Notes: a model not told the origin generated them from the letters alone. Counted from the stretch's first letter, positions 1 to 12,330 are shown. The stretch is 64,000 nt of DNA from Cryptomeria japonica (GCF_030272615.1 NC_081413.1:164457080-164521079); one strand, 5' to 3'. Numbers and translations are program-made.

Positions 1-1134
1 TTGTATAGAAGGGGCTTTGATGGAACCCTTATCTGATGTCTTGATGAAAGAGAAGCACAACTTACCCTAAAGGAGGTAGATGATGGAATTTGTGGGGCGC
101 ATCAAAGTGGCCCACCACTATCAAAGAAATTGTTAAGAACATGATACTATTGGCCAACTATGGAAAAGGATGCCAATAAATATGTACAAAAATGTAAACA
201 ATGTTAAATGCATGGAGACCTCATTTGCACCAGTATAGGATCTTCAACCTATTACATCACCATAGCCATTTTCACAATGGGGGTTAGATCTAGTTGGTAA
301 AGTCAATCCTAGTTCTTCCATGGGTACAAATTCATCTTAACGGCTACTAAGTATTTTACTAAATGGGTCGAGGCAATTCCCCTTACATACACCACTGGTA
401 AGAAAATAGCAAAGTTCATGCTTAATTACATTATCTATCGGTACGGGATTCCAATGTGTATTGTGACAGACAATGGACGTTCATTCAAAAAACAAGAAAT
501 GAGAGAATTGTGTGAAAAAATGTAAATACAATAGAGATTTGCAACACCATATTATCCGCAAAGCAATAGACAAGCAGAGGCAACAAACAAGACAATATTG
601 AAGATCCTAAAGAAAGTTGTCACTGACGCAAGACAGGACTGGCATCTCCAGTTAAATCTTTCTCTTTGGGCTTATAGAATAGGAGTACACACCCCTACAG
701 GAGCAACACCATATTCCTTGGTCTAGGGTACAGAAGTAATACTACCTATTGAAATAGAACTACCATCTTTAAGAGTCTCCTTAAAAAACATCATATCAGA
801 GGAAGACTATCAGGTTGCAAGATTACAAGAGCTTGAAATGCTCTATGAAAAGAGATGAACTTCTTTAAATCATTTGTGAGGTTACCAAAATAGATTAAGG
901 AGTTACAATAAACAAGTACACCCAAGGAATTTTGAAGTGGAAAATCTATTTCTCAAGGAGAACCCAAGGAACCTAGTGGAATGAGAAAAGCCAGGGAAGT
1001 TTAAACCTAACTAGCTAGCTCCTTTTATCATAACACAGGTTATAGGCAATGCAGCATACAATTTGGCTACCATGGAGGGAGATCCACTCCTTGACCCTAT
1101 GAATAGCATGTACCTTAAACGATATTATATATAA
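1..1134 (+). pseudogene. Ty3/gypsy integrase, decayed, 5' end outside window
   Basis: One frame (frame 1) can be followed for the whole stretch with nonsense codons but no frameshift. It begins in the zinc-binding region (CGAHQSG near base 91, KCKQC near 190). The catalytic core follows (LDLVGKVNPSSS near 285, WVEAIPLTYTTGKK near 364, VTDNGRSF near 463, ATPYYPQSNRQAEATNK near 540). The C-terminal domain gives FEVENLFLKENPRN and GKFKPN. The DNA-joining enzyme of a gypsy polyprotein is well supported by these motifs. Several in-frame stops (for example at the position of the expected GYYWP motif) make it inactive. The upstream RT and RNase H would lie left of base 1. Confidence 0.93.
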
Positions 1135-3683
1135 GGGTTGGGCTAGTTTAGGTTTTACTTTCCGCATTAAATATCATTTTTCTTCAAAGCACTGCATCAC
1201 ATATAGTTTCTTTTTCAAATGCATCACATTCACAAAATTCATGCATTGGCATATATCAACATCAATAAAATAGGGAAATTGTCCAAGTTTATCATTTGTT
1301 TGCATTCAAGAGAAACAAGAGTCATCTCCTTTCTTAGATATTTAGACATGAAGTCTTTGAGGTCCTAAGGTCATTCATTTTTAACATTACCCTATGATGA
1401 CAATTTACTTATGGTTGGGTAGTGATTTCACTATTTGAGACTTGTTAACCCAAAATCTATCAATTTCTATATCTCAAACACATTAACAAAATCTCTAATT
1501 CATTCTAGACACCTAGTTGATCATATGACTAGTGAAAAATCTAAAATTCTACTTCACCATTGTTGTAATCATCACACCCAAGTAGGTTTCATTACTTACA
1601 AGTCAAGGAAAGAAAAAGAAAAAAAGAAAAAGTGTTATGCCAAATATTCATCTCAATTCAAAAGAGCAATTATATATAACTAAAATATCACGCATACAAG
1701 TGCGACAAAAAAATTGACTATGGGAACATGCAAGAAACTCCATTAGGGCTATGAACACTTGTTGGAAATGGAGAAATATTTGATAAATTACAATCTATAA
1801 CCTCATCAGAGCTCTAAAAGCTTGTTGGCAGCGAGGCTCTATTCGGGATGCTTTTGAAGTTAGGATAATCCACGTAGCTAGTCATATAGGATGCTAAGGA
1901 TCTTTAGTGAACACAAGAGTGGGAATTAACTCATTTGCACACACATGGGAAAAAGAAGATCAAAGTTTTAAGAACCAATGGGGAAGTTTTATGTGTCTCC
2001 ATTTGTAAATCCTAGCCACTAAGTGTGTTAATTTGGATGTTCCAAGGGACCTTAAGGATTGATTGACCGCTTATCTATAATATTTTGTACCTCCAATTCA
2101 ATTAGTGTATTACAACATGCTAAACAAACACGGTCATCCTTGTTCGAATAGGAAATGCATCTTCATCATGCATATTGCATTAACATAGGTCATGTCAAAA
2201 ATTCATTGTCTCCACATACATTATGTAGATCATCATGTCATATAGTTCTCCACACTAGGGGCATAACTGAAAAAATCCTAAAAATCATATAAAGTCCTGA
2301 AAAAATCCTTAAAAACATAAAAAGTCCTGAAAAAAAAAACAGTGAAAAGCATGAAAATTAGAAAACAGTGAAAAACATAAAATATTAAAAACATAAAAAG
2401 TCTTAAAAAATCAACCAAAAATCATAAAAAGTCCTGAAAAAGGTCAAAAACAGTAAAAAATACAAAAACATTCAAATATGGTTCTAAAAAAATTCAAAAG
2501 CAAACATTCACATTTAATGTCCTGAGAAAATACCAAAAACATTCAAATATCGATCCACAAAATCAACCCAAAAACAATCGAAAATCAATCAAAAAACTTG
2601 CAATAAAATGTCTCGCAAGAATCAAACATCCTAAAAGATATCCAACAAACGCTTCACATGAAGTTAACAAAGGATACAAGTATCCAATCAAACATTTGCA
2701 ATCAACTAATCAAATTGTCTTATCAATCATATCATACCCATATCAAGTGATCATTATCTTATCTTAAACATAAGAGGATACATTCAAAATCAGACAGGTC
2801 AGTCTTAAACGGGGTCCACAACTTTCTGAGATCAGACATTATCAACTATCACATCAAGCAACTGAAAACAAAGGCACAAGGTCAGTATAGCTACTGAATT
2901 TTGTCTGGGTCAGTCTTTATCTTTTATCATTTGGCGACAGGTCATGTTCCTATGCTACTCAAGGATGTCCACAAGTGACTAGAGGAGTCGATATGGGCAT
3001 GCTCTTTTTCTTTGTTTGTTGTTTGTGGTGTGGATCAATGAAGTTTCGAGGTAATAGTTCCAGTGGGTGTCTGTGTTGGTACATTCATTCAGTAAATATC
3101 CTATGCAAAAGTCAAGGATAGTTATGCTTGTGACTATCACACATACCTCAACCCCTAGTATTATTCTCGGAATGGAGGGTTTACTCCTTGTCTGCTATGT
3201 GTTTGTTTCTTCAATGAGATGTATTTACATCTTGGCTCCTTATACCCTGATGTGCTAAGATCCATTGTTCAATAATAAAGCTCGGTGATGAATATATATT
3301 GCACAATAAATAATGACACAGGTTCATGAATCAATCATTCTCATTTCATCTCATTTGCTTATTGCTATTTTGCTGATTCTTTTCTCATCATCTCTTTCTA
3401 AATCATTTTCTATCATCTAATATCATTCTATTTCATTCTAAGGTTCATTCTCTCATATTCTATCTCAATATCATCTTCACATCACCTATTTGTATCTCTA
3501 ATCAACTAACTATTCTTCTATCTCACATTCTTCTTCTTTCAAGAATTCATTCATACATTTGATGCATAAACAATCTCTCGAGGGGGCATTACACCCTAAG
3601 CGTCATTGGGGCATATTGGGGCAGAAAAAATTTTGTTTTCTTTGAAACAAAGTCATTCTGACATTGTCTCGAACAGGGGCAAA
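1135..3683 (+). other. Long 3' UTR of gypsy element A, ending in the polypurine tract
   Basis: About 2.5 kb without a convincing gene lies between the integrase stop and the LTR. It contains an A-rich repetitive stretch, and short open frames here (near 1,435 and 3,067) have no family resemblance. The last 13 bases, GAACAGGGGCAAA at 3,671-3,683, are the primer site for plus-strand synthesis, directly abutting the LTR. The same block (AAAGAGGGGCAAAA) precedes the LTRs at 38,616 and 56,116. Confidence 0.75.
2268..2620 (+). repeat. A-rich degenerate tandem repeat
   Basis: Short units resembling CATAAAAAGTCCTGAAAAA recur many times with drift; AAAGTCCTGAAAAA appears at about 2,292, 2,328 and 2,428. 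A comparable but shorter A-rich patch occurs at the same place in gypsy-B (36,890-36,950), so this looks like a 3' UTR feature of the family. No function can be read from it. Confidence 0.7.
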
Positions 3684-4249
3684 TGTAGACACCTAAAAAT
3701 GTCTCATTAATCATATACTAATTATTCCTCTAGCTTAGTTAAATAATTAAAGAATTATTTAATAAGTTAATTAACCTTATTCTTCTAATTTCATATTTCT
3801 TCATCATCTTACTAATTATTTCAATTTCAATTCTATCAGCATTTAATCATTTAACCATTTTCTAATATTAATTAAATATTTATTCTTTAATTAATTCGCA
3901 TTAATTCCCCAATTTAAATAATCTTTACTATTTAAATAAATCCATTTTCAATTTATATCTCTATTGAATTAATCATTAATCCTTTTCTAAATATTTATTA
4001 TTTAATTAATTGTGATTTTAATCCTTTAATTTAAATATTCTTTATTATTTAATTAAATTCAATTTCTAAATAATTAAATAGTTTCTTTAAAATATTTAAT
4101 TAACTAATTAATTCCTCAAATTCTAATTCCAAATCCCCAAATTTTAATTAATTCTTTTAATTTCATATTCTTCTAATTCTAATTCAAAATCATGCTCTTC
4201 TAAATTCTTCTAATTTCAAATACATGTGCATGATTTCAAAAATCAAATT

Positions 4250-5350
4250 GCAACCCTTACCTCTTTTTCTCATTGGGATGGTAGGGTAACTTGAGTTTTG
4301 AGAATGTTATCAGTCTTACCTTCTCATGGATCTATTTTAAATAAGACTAATGCTAAAAGTAAGAGAAATTTTGCTTGTTGGAAACCTCCTCTACAAGGGC
4401 ACTTTAAATTGAATTTTGATGGTGCTTCTCGTGGGAACCCTGGCCTGGCAGGGGCAGGTATGGTAATTTATGATCATAAGGTAAGATTTATTCAGACTCA
4501 TTGTCATGCGATTGGTTTCAAGTCTAACAATTGTGCAGAATTCTTTGCTTTGTCCTTTGGTTTGGATATGGCTATATCTTTGGGAATTAAGGACTTGATA
4601 ATTGAGGGTGATTCTATGGTTATTATTCAAAGTGTCATGAAAAAGAAGTCCAATTGTTGGCAATTACAATATATACTTGATCATATTTTGCAAAAATTAG
4701 ACTTTTTTTATTCTTTCTTGATTTCCCACTGTTATAGGGAAGTGAATAAGATTGCAGATTTCTTGGCTAATTTAGCCATTGACAATGATGCTAATATGTG
4801 GGAGGTAAGTGTGGATGAGATCCCTTCCTCGGTTTTAGAATTTTTGAAGTAAAGAAGGGCATAGTTGTTGTCTTCATCTACCTCCTTATTTGGTGTGGTT
4901 TTTCTTTGGTGTGGGTTCTGTTATGCTAGATCACAATGTTTATTTTGATAGGGTGTCTGATTATGGTTTCATTTCTGCTATGTGGTATCATTCTAACTAG
5001 TGGTTGGAGAATTATGTTTCATAGACAGGGGTGGTTCAGACTGGTGTTTTTTGGTAGCAATGGATATGCATCCTTCAGTGATCATACTTTAATCTTCCTT
5101 CTATATGCTTCTATTGGCAGCTTCCTTTATATCTAATGCGGCTTATGTAATTGCGATGGGTTTTTTGATGTACTATGCCAATAGGCATTTGGTATTGGGT
5201 AGAATAGGCTTGTGCTACTTAAGCAATACTAAAGGGTTTTCTTATTGGTTCTTTCCCTTCAGTGCTTTTTGAACCAGACATTGTAAAAAAAACTTTTTAA
5301 ATTTAATATAGTTCAGTGGTTCTATTCACTTTTATCAACAAAAATAAAAA
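4250..5350 (+). mobile_element. 5'-truncated LINE (L1-like) fragment
   Basis: The segment holds the C-terminal RNase H frame typical of plant L1 elements, a 3' UTR of about 450 bases and an A-rich tail near 5,335-5,350. It sits in the middle of an A/T-rich LTR. The endonuclease and reverse transcriptase are missing, as in most truncated LINE copies. I could not define a reliable target duplication; AAAAATC near both ends is only suggestive. Confidence 0.7.
4298..4852 (+). pseudogene. LINE C-terminal RNase H domain, open but 5'-truncated
   Basis: This 184-codon frame contains the plant L1 RNase H signature: FDGASRGNPG near residue 40, NCAEFFALSFGLDMA near 98, IIEGDSMVIIQ near 121, and HCYREVNKIADFLANLAI near 163. 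The acidic residues of these four motifs (D, E, D, D) match the catalytic set of RNase H. The domain would degrade the RNA strand during target-primed reverse transcription. It is uninterrupted here but lacks the rest of ORF2, so it is not expected to act alone. This family is common as the tail of plant LINE ORF2. Confidence 0.88.
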
Positions 5351-6003
5351 TTTTAAAAATCTAAGTTAAAGTTTAAGCACGTGCTAAATTAATTAATTCA
5401 ATCAATTAATTAATTAATTCAATTATCTCTTCAATCTCCATTTCTATCTTTTAGTTAACTTTTTCTAAATAAAGCTCTCAATCAGCTTTCAATCAGTTAA
5501 CTATCTCCTCCTCTTTATTTCATCCAATCACCCTTTTTCATCTTTCAATCATCTTTTTCTCAATTAGTTGACTCATTTAATCTATTCAATCAATTGAGTT
5601 CCACCTCCAAATCAGTAGTTCAATTATCAATCAGCATGTGAGCTCACCTGAGTTCCCCCTCTTGATCAATTTGTTCCACATTTCAATCAATCCTCTCCAA
5701 AAATCTCTAAATTGAGCATTCAATCTCCATTTTCAACAATCACGAACTTTGAATCTTTGTGTCAATTGCAAGTTACCAATGCGATATTTGAGAGCCACCA
5801 TACCACAAAGAAGAGAAGAGCAATGGAAGCGATGATGCACAATAGGGAGTTCTACATTGTTTAGAATTTTTCTATATGCATCTATTTTCATTGAGTTTGT
5901 TTAAATTATTTAATTGAATAGGGATTCATGATTTCCCTTGTTTTTAATTTGATTACATGATGAATTTTACTTATGAAAATGATACTTCATATGATTCTAA
6001 ATC

Positions 6004-8214
6004 TTAATATTCAGACTTGTTTTCAGGTTCAAAAATATCTTTATTCTCTTCTAGTCGATCCATTTCTTCTTCATCAGTCAAAACAATGTCATCGGGGTCA
6101 GAAGCATAATCATCTATGTAGAGATATTCATCTAAATTATCTAACCCTGCCTCTTTGATTTTTTGAACCTTTCCTTTGTGTTTCACCTTATGCCTTTCTG
6201 GGCATTTGTTGGCATAATGTTCTTTTTTATAGATATAACATGTGGGCTTCCAATTAGATTTTCTTTTGAATCTATCTTTCTTGCTAAAGAACCCCTTTTT
6301 TCTTAGAAAATCTTTTCTTTTTATAGTCTCCTTGTTTGTGAGAACAACCTAAACAACATTGATCCTTACATTTTATTCTTTGAGTCTTTGGAGCTCTTGG
6401 TTCTATAAACTAAAATCCTGAAGTGATTTGTTTACAAACTAAAGGAGATATCAAGGGTCTTACCCTTTCCATTTCTCTTTCCTTCCTGATATCATTATAG
6501 ATTTGCTTATTGATTTCTGTAAGAAACTAGACAGCCTAAGGGAACGTGAGTTCTTTCATTTCAAGTTTTTCATGAACCACATTTTGTAGAACCCTTTTAT
6601 GATAATATTCTCCTATACCCTTAAATATTTTAATAAAGGTTGTGAACATCAATTCTTGATTTTGTTATTTTCCTGACCAATAGAAGTTCTCATACTATTC
6701 TTCACGGTATTGTTTAAGCAAGGACAAATATTTATACTTGTTTAATATAAATCTATTATAAGCAATTCTTTCCATTGGAACAGTTATGCCAACAAACATT
6801 CTATTTAGTTGAGAACATGCCTAATATATACCACTTCAGATAAGATCATTTTTGTATGTATCATCCAATCTATCCCAGACTCTTTTAGCCATTCCTGTCA
6901 TTGAATTCAGGGCCTAACAAATTACATTAGAAGGATGAACACCTAAGTTGGTAGATAGATAATTTTGAACCCATTACCTCATTGAATCTATGCTTCTCAT
7001 ACTTTCTATTTCATCATATTTTTCAAAATTTACCAAGGGAAGAGTTTCTTCTTTTAAAATTGTGTATATTTTTATATAGATCTAGAAATCTATTTCCTCT
7101 AGCCATTTTCATGTTTCCTTGTTGTTTTTCTTCTGGTATAGCATCCCTCATTTTTCCTAGAGTTGTATCCCAGAATTTCTCAATGATTGGCTGTGGTATT
7201 TTAGGATTTCAACCTTTCCCTAAATATTAGGCTTCAAGATAACTGGTTGAACTTGTGGGAAAGTTTAAACTTTTTGTTGGCTGAGATGATACAGGAACAG
7301 ATGCAGAAACATGTGTTTTAACTTTCTCGGCTTGTTTCCCTATAGTGTTTTCAAGATGTAGTGTAGTTTGACTAATGCTTTGAGAAATTGTGTCTATTCT
7401 TTGGACAGTCTGTACTATAGTAGAAACTTCAGACTTGAGACCTTTCAAATGCTACTCATGTTATTTCTGAGATTTTTGTTATTGTGCCCACCAAGATTCC
7501 ACTTCACTCTTGAAAAGAGTGTAATTAGCATGAAGATGAATTATTTCAGCATAAACAAAGGATTTCCATTCATCATTAACATGAGCCTCAAGAGTTTGTA
7601 ACTGGGAAAGAATAGAATGCATGTTGTCCTGAGTGGTAGAAAATTTTTGCTATTGGTCAAGAAGATGGGCTTGTTATTGGTAACAAAGATCTTGTGCAAT
7701 GATCATTTGTTTTCGAAGACAAAGATTAGACAAATTAAGCAATTTGCTTTGACTGAGAACAGGTTGTTCACCAACAATAGAGACATGTTGAGGCCAAAAT
7801 TCTATCTGATACTTTCCAGATGTATCATATTGCATGAAATACTTGAATGATGGTATAATTCCTGGAATAACATATTTCTCGGCTAGTGTCAGTAATCATT
7901 TCTTCCTTGTTTGAATTATCAGGAGCAGGAAAAGAAACAACTTTTCCAAACATCATTCAGGCTTTTCGAGAGTGAAAAATGAAATTACAATTATCACATT
8001 TCATTTGTCCATTTTCTAGTTGAGAGAAATGAACATGAGTGCAGGAGGACATATCAGGTCCTAGCACAGGGCTTTTGCCTTTTGGCAACAAGTTACAATC
8101 ACAAGAATTGTGACCATTAGGGACTCCTTTATGTATTAATCCTTTAGAAAATTGAAATATGTGCTCCCAACCAAGTGTAGGACAAATAGATGTTGACGGA
8201 ATATCAAAAGGCAT
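6004..8214 (-). pseudogene. Pararetrovirus capsid-like region with zinc finger, decayed
   Basis: Several minus-strand pieces follow the movement protein. At 8,214-7,957 a cysteine-rich piece includes CTHVHFSQ and MKCDNCNFIFHS. At 7,448-7,227 a heptad-like piece suggests a coiled coil. Between about 7,000 and 6,400 a broken stretch reads like a capsid core. Near 6,245-6,190 is a zinc-knuckle-like motif (CYIYKKEHYANKCP), in which the second cysteine is replaced by tyrosine. At 6,186-6,004 a strongly acidic tail (DDYASDPDDIVLTDEEE) follows. Basic/zinc-finger plus acidic segments are typical of caulimovirid capsid precursors. Frames differ between pieces (one frameshift near 7,500-7,900). Confidence 0.6.
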
Positions 8215-8451
8215 TCTTGCAAATGGAGCTTTATCCTAGTTATAGTTGAATACTCTTTCAGTCTGCATAGATTGGCTTCAAGTAATAGTTGGAATTGAGA
8301 AATTTAGGACAGCTTTATCATCAATTCCTTATATACTGATCCCTTGTAATTGTGAATCTTTCTCCTTTCGATAATCCTTGCTCCATTGTTCAAGTTCCTG
8401 TGATGTTGGCATCTTGATATCTTTATGTTTTATCATATGTAGAGCTCTTAG

Positions 8452-9126
8452 CTAGGTTGTTGGACTAGTGGATTTCCAAACTATAGATAAGCCTTTGTCA
8501 GGAAATAGAACTTTCCTTGGATTAATCATTAATGGAATGGAGTTTTTATATAACTGATAATGGACCAAGGAAACCAGTGTATGATCAACAGATTTGTTTT
8601 TCATGTACAAGTTCGTGGTCTTAAACTGGTAGGTCAAGACATAATATAGATTTACATCTTTTAAACTGACAGAATAGTCTAAAGAACAGTCAATATATAT
8701 TGGACCATTTTCTATAGAGTCACAAGCTCTTCCTAAGAGTGCATGGGAGGTTTTGGTAATTCTAGCATCCTTTAACAACATCAAGATGATGATGGGTAAT
8801 CATTTTCGGTAATGACCTATGATCCTTATTCTTACATATGATAGATGCATGTATTGAAAGTTTTACAGATCGGCTCTTGCTTGATGTTTGAGTTCTCCAA
8901 TTTTAGTTTTAGTGAATAACTTTAAGTTCCCTTTAGGCCCATTGGTTACTACATGTTGTAACTCAGCTACTTTACAATGACTTGCACTTTTATAAGAAAA
9001 ACAATCCCTAAGACCCTTAGGTATATCTTTATAAATATCAACTGCTTTTGTTCTAGGAACTCTAAATTCTTTATCATCAAATATATCATTATGATCTTCT
9101 AAAGCATTTGAAGAAGAACCTTGCAA
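8452..9126 (-). pseudogene. Pararetrovirus movement protein region (30K type), decayed
   Basis: Two open stretches (9,126-8,863 and 8,784-8,452) lie in the same frame. They are separated only by nonsense codons, so they were once one coding region of about 225 codons. Recognisable pieces are IPKGLRDCFSYKSASH and KVAELQHVV in the N-terminal part, and NGPIYIDCSLDYSVSLKD in the second part. This pattern fits the 30K movement proteins of plant pararetroviruses, which modify plasmodesmata. In related viruses the movement protein can be fused to the capsid protein. The following segment here stays in the same frame, which is compatible with that. The stops make it non-functional. Confidence 0.65.
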
Positions 9127-9513
9127 AGAAAAATCTTGCTTAGATTGTGTAAAGAAGTGCGTGAAACTTGCCTTAACATTTCATACATCCATCTAGTCTT
9201 GACTACTGAAGAATGGCTCCATAATTTTGGTATGCTCAAACTTGCTCTCAAATCCTCCCTCAAATCACAAGTCTTACTATCTGAATTTTCCCATTAGCAA
9301 TGCCTTGATATGGCTAAACAAAGTGGGTCTTACTCAATTAGGACTTATAGGGAGAACATCAAGACCTATGAGAGACAATAAGGAGAGTCAATACAAGGAG
9401 TTGTATACCATTATGGATTCAAGATGCAGGTCAAGATAAACAAATTAAGAAAATGCAATGACAAATTTTTTATTCACTTTAATGCAAAAGTTGGAATGAA
9501 AAATTCCTTACAA

Positions 9514-9525
9514 GCTTTGATACCA
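9514..9525 (-). promoter_or_regulatory. tRNA-Met primer binding site of the pararetrovirus remnant
   Basis: The minus strand reads TGGTATCAAAGC, complementary to the 3' end of initiator tRNA-Met, the usual minus-strand primer of caulimovirids. It lies about 390 bases upstream of the movement-protein start at 9,126. Copia elements use the same primer, so the site alone does not distinguish the two; the downstream genes do. Confidence 0.6.
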
Positions 9526-9608
9526 TATTTTTGACATGTCATGAGACAGAAGCAGGACCAACTTCTATTACTTAAATCATGCACTTAGACATACAATTTA
9601 TTCAAGAT

Positions 9609-9881
9609 AGTTAGACTCATGACTTAACTAAGGTCTGAGTTTTTGATGTGATGTTATGCTCTACTTTCAGTTTATGCATAGTTAATGAACACTTAATGTT
9701 CAGTATTGATATATTAGTTTAGCAGATGTTTATCAGTAGATACCGGTACTGGTAAATGACTCTAGTGTTGGTCTATGTTTGATTTGGTGAAATTTTTATG
9801 AGTCTAAGTTTCTGATTTCAAATTATTGTTAATACTGATTCACCCCCCTCTCAGTATTAATCAGATCCTCTAAGATTAACA
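9609..9881 (+). repeat. Copia-A 5' LTR, 5'-truncated
   Basis: The segment ends ...AAGATTAACA directly before the primer site and carries the TTCACCCCCCTCTCAG block common near the 3' end of copia LTRs in this window (compare 53,713 and 58,600). Its left part is missing: the 3' LTR has 139 bases before AGTTAGACTCATG, whereas here pararetrovirus sequence abuts. Confidence 0.7.
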
Positions 9882-9900
9882 ATTGGTATCAAAGTGTTGG
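9882..9900 (+). promoter_or_regulatory. Copia-A primer binding site
   Basis: ATTGGTATCAAAGTGTTGG follows the LTR end; TGGTATCAAAG is complementary to the 3' end of initiator tRNA-Met, with one change from the site at 58,644 (TGGTATCAGAG). Confidence 0.8.
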
Positions 9901-9950
9901 TCCTTTATGTGCAAAAAGCCTAATAGCTTGAGGGAAAGATCCTATGAAAG

Positions 9951-11003
9951 ATGATGAAGAAGGAGGGTCCCAATTCTACCAAGGACAACTATTGGATATG
10001 GAGTGATCAGATCAAGATCTACATTAAAGGAATGGGTTCACAGTATTGGAATCATGTAGTAACCAAGTATGTTTCTCCTACTACCAACCGCTTGACATCG
10101 AATGAACTTAAAGAACAACAAAAAAACATTCAGGCCCTTGAAGCAATTGTAAGTACTTTGTCTCACTCTAAGTTTATAGATTTTCATGGATTAGAGACTA
10201 TAAATGAGGTATGGGAGAAATTAAAATTAATTTATGGAGGAGATGAATATGTACAAAGGGCAAAGGAAGAAAGTTTAAGAGGCAAATTTGATGATATTAA
10301 AATGGTTGATGGTGAGAACATATCTCAATATGGTCAAAGGATTAAGGAAGTTGTAGGTGGTATAAAGAGAATCAAAGGTAAGATTGAAGATGATACTGCT
10401 GTTAGTAAAATTCTTAGAACTCTTTTACCGCAATATTCTATCAGAGTTTCTGCTATTCAAGAACTGAGATCTATTTCTAAATATAAAGTAACTGTTGAAT
10501 CTCTAATTGGAAAGTTAACTGCATTTGAGCTAAATAGTTTTCATAATAGTGTTTATAAATCTTTTGAATCTTCTTTTAAGACTTCTATAACTGGTACATA
10601 TGTGAGGAAAGGAAAGGACATTTGTCATAATCATGACTCCAAGTCTAGTCATGGAAGTAGCAGAGGTGATGGTGGTGAAGAAGATCATCTGATGGAACTG
10701 GAGGCATTATTGGCTGAAAGATTCCCTAGAGGTACTAGCAGGTATAAAGGTAAATTACCCTTGAAGTGTTTCTCTTGTAGTAAAATTGGACACATAGTTG
10801 CTATCTGCCCTAACACTGATAAGAAAGAGAAGTTTAGGAAATTCAAAGGAAAAGGCAAGAAACATTGTTATGTTGCAGTGGATGAAGGTGTGACCGATGA
10901 TGAATCAGAAGATGATGACAATGAGGAGATAGTATTTGTTGTTGTGAAGAAGGATCTAACTGATGAGAAGGCATTGGTGTCTCACATGGACAATAGTGAT
11001 TAA
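9951..11003 (+). pseudogene. Copia-A gag
   Basis: This open frame of 350 codons encodes a copia capsid protein. The N-terminus YWIWSDQIKIYIKGMG matches the start of the plant copia gag core. The helical core continues through WEKLKLIYGG near residue 90 and ILRTLLPQYSI near 155. A CCHC zinc knuckle, CFSCSKIGHIVAICP, lies near residue 275 with all four ligands present. A basic patch and an acidic tail (DDESEDDDNEE) follow. I took the ATG at 9,951 because it gives the uninterrupted gag frame; an ATG at 9,944 is out of frame. The stop (TAA, 11,001-11,003) precedes the protease in the same frame, so the ancestral gag-pol was probably one frame. Confidence 0.92.
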
Positions 11004-12330
11004 TGGATAATAGACAGTGGTTGCTCACACCACATGACCGGTGACAAAAGTAAGTTCTTATCCCTTGAAGAATTTGATGGAGGTGTTGTAAGGTTTGGTA
11101 ATAACTCTCCCTGCATGGTTAAAGGTAAAGGATCAATTTCATTAAATGGGAAGAGTAATGCATATGATGTATTATGGGTTGATGGACTAAAACATAACCT
11201 CTTGAGTATTGGACAACATAATGATAAGGGATATCTACTTGAATTCAAAAGTGGAGTGTGCAGGATTCTTGGAAATAATGGAGAATTGATTGCTACTGGA
11301 AAGCAGACTAGAGGTAATCTATTTCATCTAAATACTAATGTGAATTATTGTTTGGTGGAAAATATTGAAGATAGCTAGTTGTGGCACAAGAGATTTTGTC
11401 ATGTGAATTTTGACAATTTGATTAAAGTTAGTAAGTCAAGTATTGTTAGAGGTTTGCCACAGCTTGTGAAACTGGACAATGTGTTATGCAAGGACTGTCA
11501 GATGGGTAAGATGACCTTTGTATCTTTTAAGAGTAACTCTTTCTCTTCATAGAGTATTCTTGATTTGGTTCGTACTGATCTTTGTGGTCCTATGAGGATA
11601 AGAGCTATTTTGGTGATAAGTATTTTATGATCTTTACTAATGATTTTTCCAAGATGATGTGGGTAACTTTTCTGAGAGAAAAGTCTAAGGCATTCAATAA
11701 ATTTAAAGCATTTAAAGCTTTAGTTGAGAAAGATACCAGGAAGAATCTAAAATGTTTGAGATCTGACCAGGAACGTGAATTTACTTCTGATGAGTTTGTG
11801 AAGTTCTATGATGAACAAGAAATTAAGAGGCAGATGTCAACTCCTAGAACTCCACAACAGAATGGGATAGCAAAGAGAATGAATAGAACAAATATTGAAG
11901 ATTCTATAACCATGATGATTCAAGGTGAAGTACTGAAGATGTTTTGGAGAGAAGCAGTTAGCACAACTATTTATACTTTGAACCGAGTACTTGTCAAAAA
12001 AAGTAAAAACAAAACACTGTATGAATTATGGCAAGGAAAGACTCCTAGTGTAAGTTATTTCAAAAAATTGGGAGTAAATGTTTTATTAAGAGAGATGATT
12101 ACACTGAAAAGTTTGATGCTAAGTGTGATGAAGGTATTTTTCTTGGTTACTTTACAAAGAGTAAGGAATTTAAATGTTATAAAAAGAGAACTAAGAAGAT
12201 CATTGACAGTGCTAATGTGAAGATAGATGAACTCTTTGATAAATCTAGTGAGACCAGCAGATTTGAGCCTAAGAAAGATGAAGAAAGACTTGTGTTTATA
12301 GAACTGGAGGTGTAGAAGGATGATGAGCAA
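11004..12330 (+). pseudogene. Copia-A protease and integrase
   Basis: WIIDSGCSHHMTGDKSKF at 11,004 contains the DSG catalytic motif of copia protease. The integrase zinc-binding domain follows (WHKRFCHVNFDN near 11,381, CKDCQMGK near 11,489). A frameshift near 11,590 breaks the frame. The catalytic core resumes with FTNDFSKMMWVTF, CLRSDQEREFTS (GG replaced by ER) and TPQQNGIAKRMNRT. A second frameshift near 12,070 precedes GIFLGYFTKSKEFKCY. The gene would make the enzyme that inserts copia cDNA. Stops at 11,376 and 11,550 and the two shifts make it inactive. Confidence 0.9.

Larger units (their letters stand above)
1..5870 (+). mobile_element. Ty3/gypsy element A, 3' portion
   Basis: The parts follow gypsy order: integrase reading frame, long A/T-rich 3' UTR, purine tract, then an LTR starting TGTAGACACC. 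The LTR start and preceding purine tract closely match those of gypsy-B (38,602) and of the fragment near 56,116, so these are related families. The 5' part lies outside the window. The right end is approximate, because the LTR merges into the pararetrovirus remnant without a recognisable CA end or target duplication. Confidence 0.85.
3684..5870 (+). repeat. 3' LTR of gypsy element A, interrupted by a LINE
   Basis: The LTR starts TGTAGACACCTAAAAATGTC right after the polypurine tract. It is very A/T-rich, with repeated TTAATTAAT and ATTTAATTAA blocks on both sides of the LINE insertion, which supports one LTR split in two. The right boundary is uncertain. Confidence 0.7.
5990..9540 (-). mobile_element. 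Endogenous caulimovirid-like pararetrovirus fragment
   Basis: Read on the minus strand, the segment shows a tRNA-Met primer site, a short leader, a 30K-type movement protein region and then a capsid-like region with a CCHC-type zinc finger. That is the gene order at the start of plant pararetrovirus genomes. Protease, reverse transcriptase and RNase H are absent, because the segment ends against gypsy element A near 5,990. All frames are broken by stops and at least one frameshift, so this is an old, inert copy. The assignment to Caulimoviridae rests on order and motifs; the genus is not determined. Confidence 0.75.

Noticed and set aside
2268-2620. A satellite DNA array
   Set aside because: The A-rich words are short, irregular and confined to a gypsy 3' UTR; a satellite would show longer regular units.
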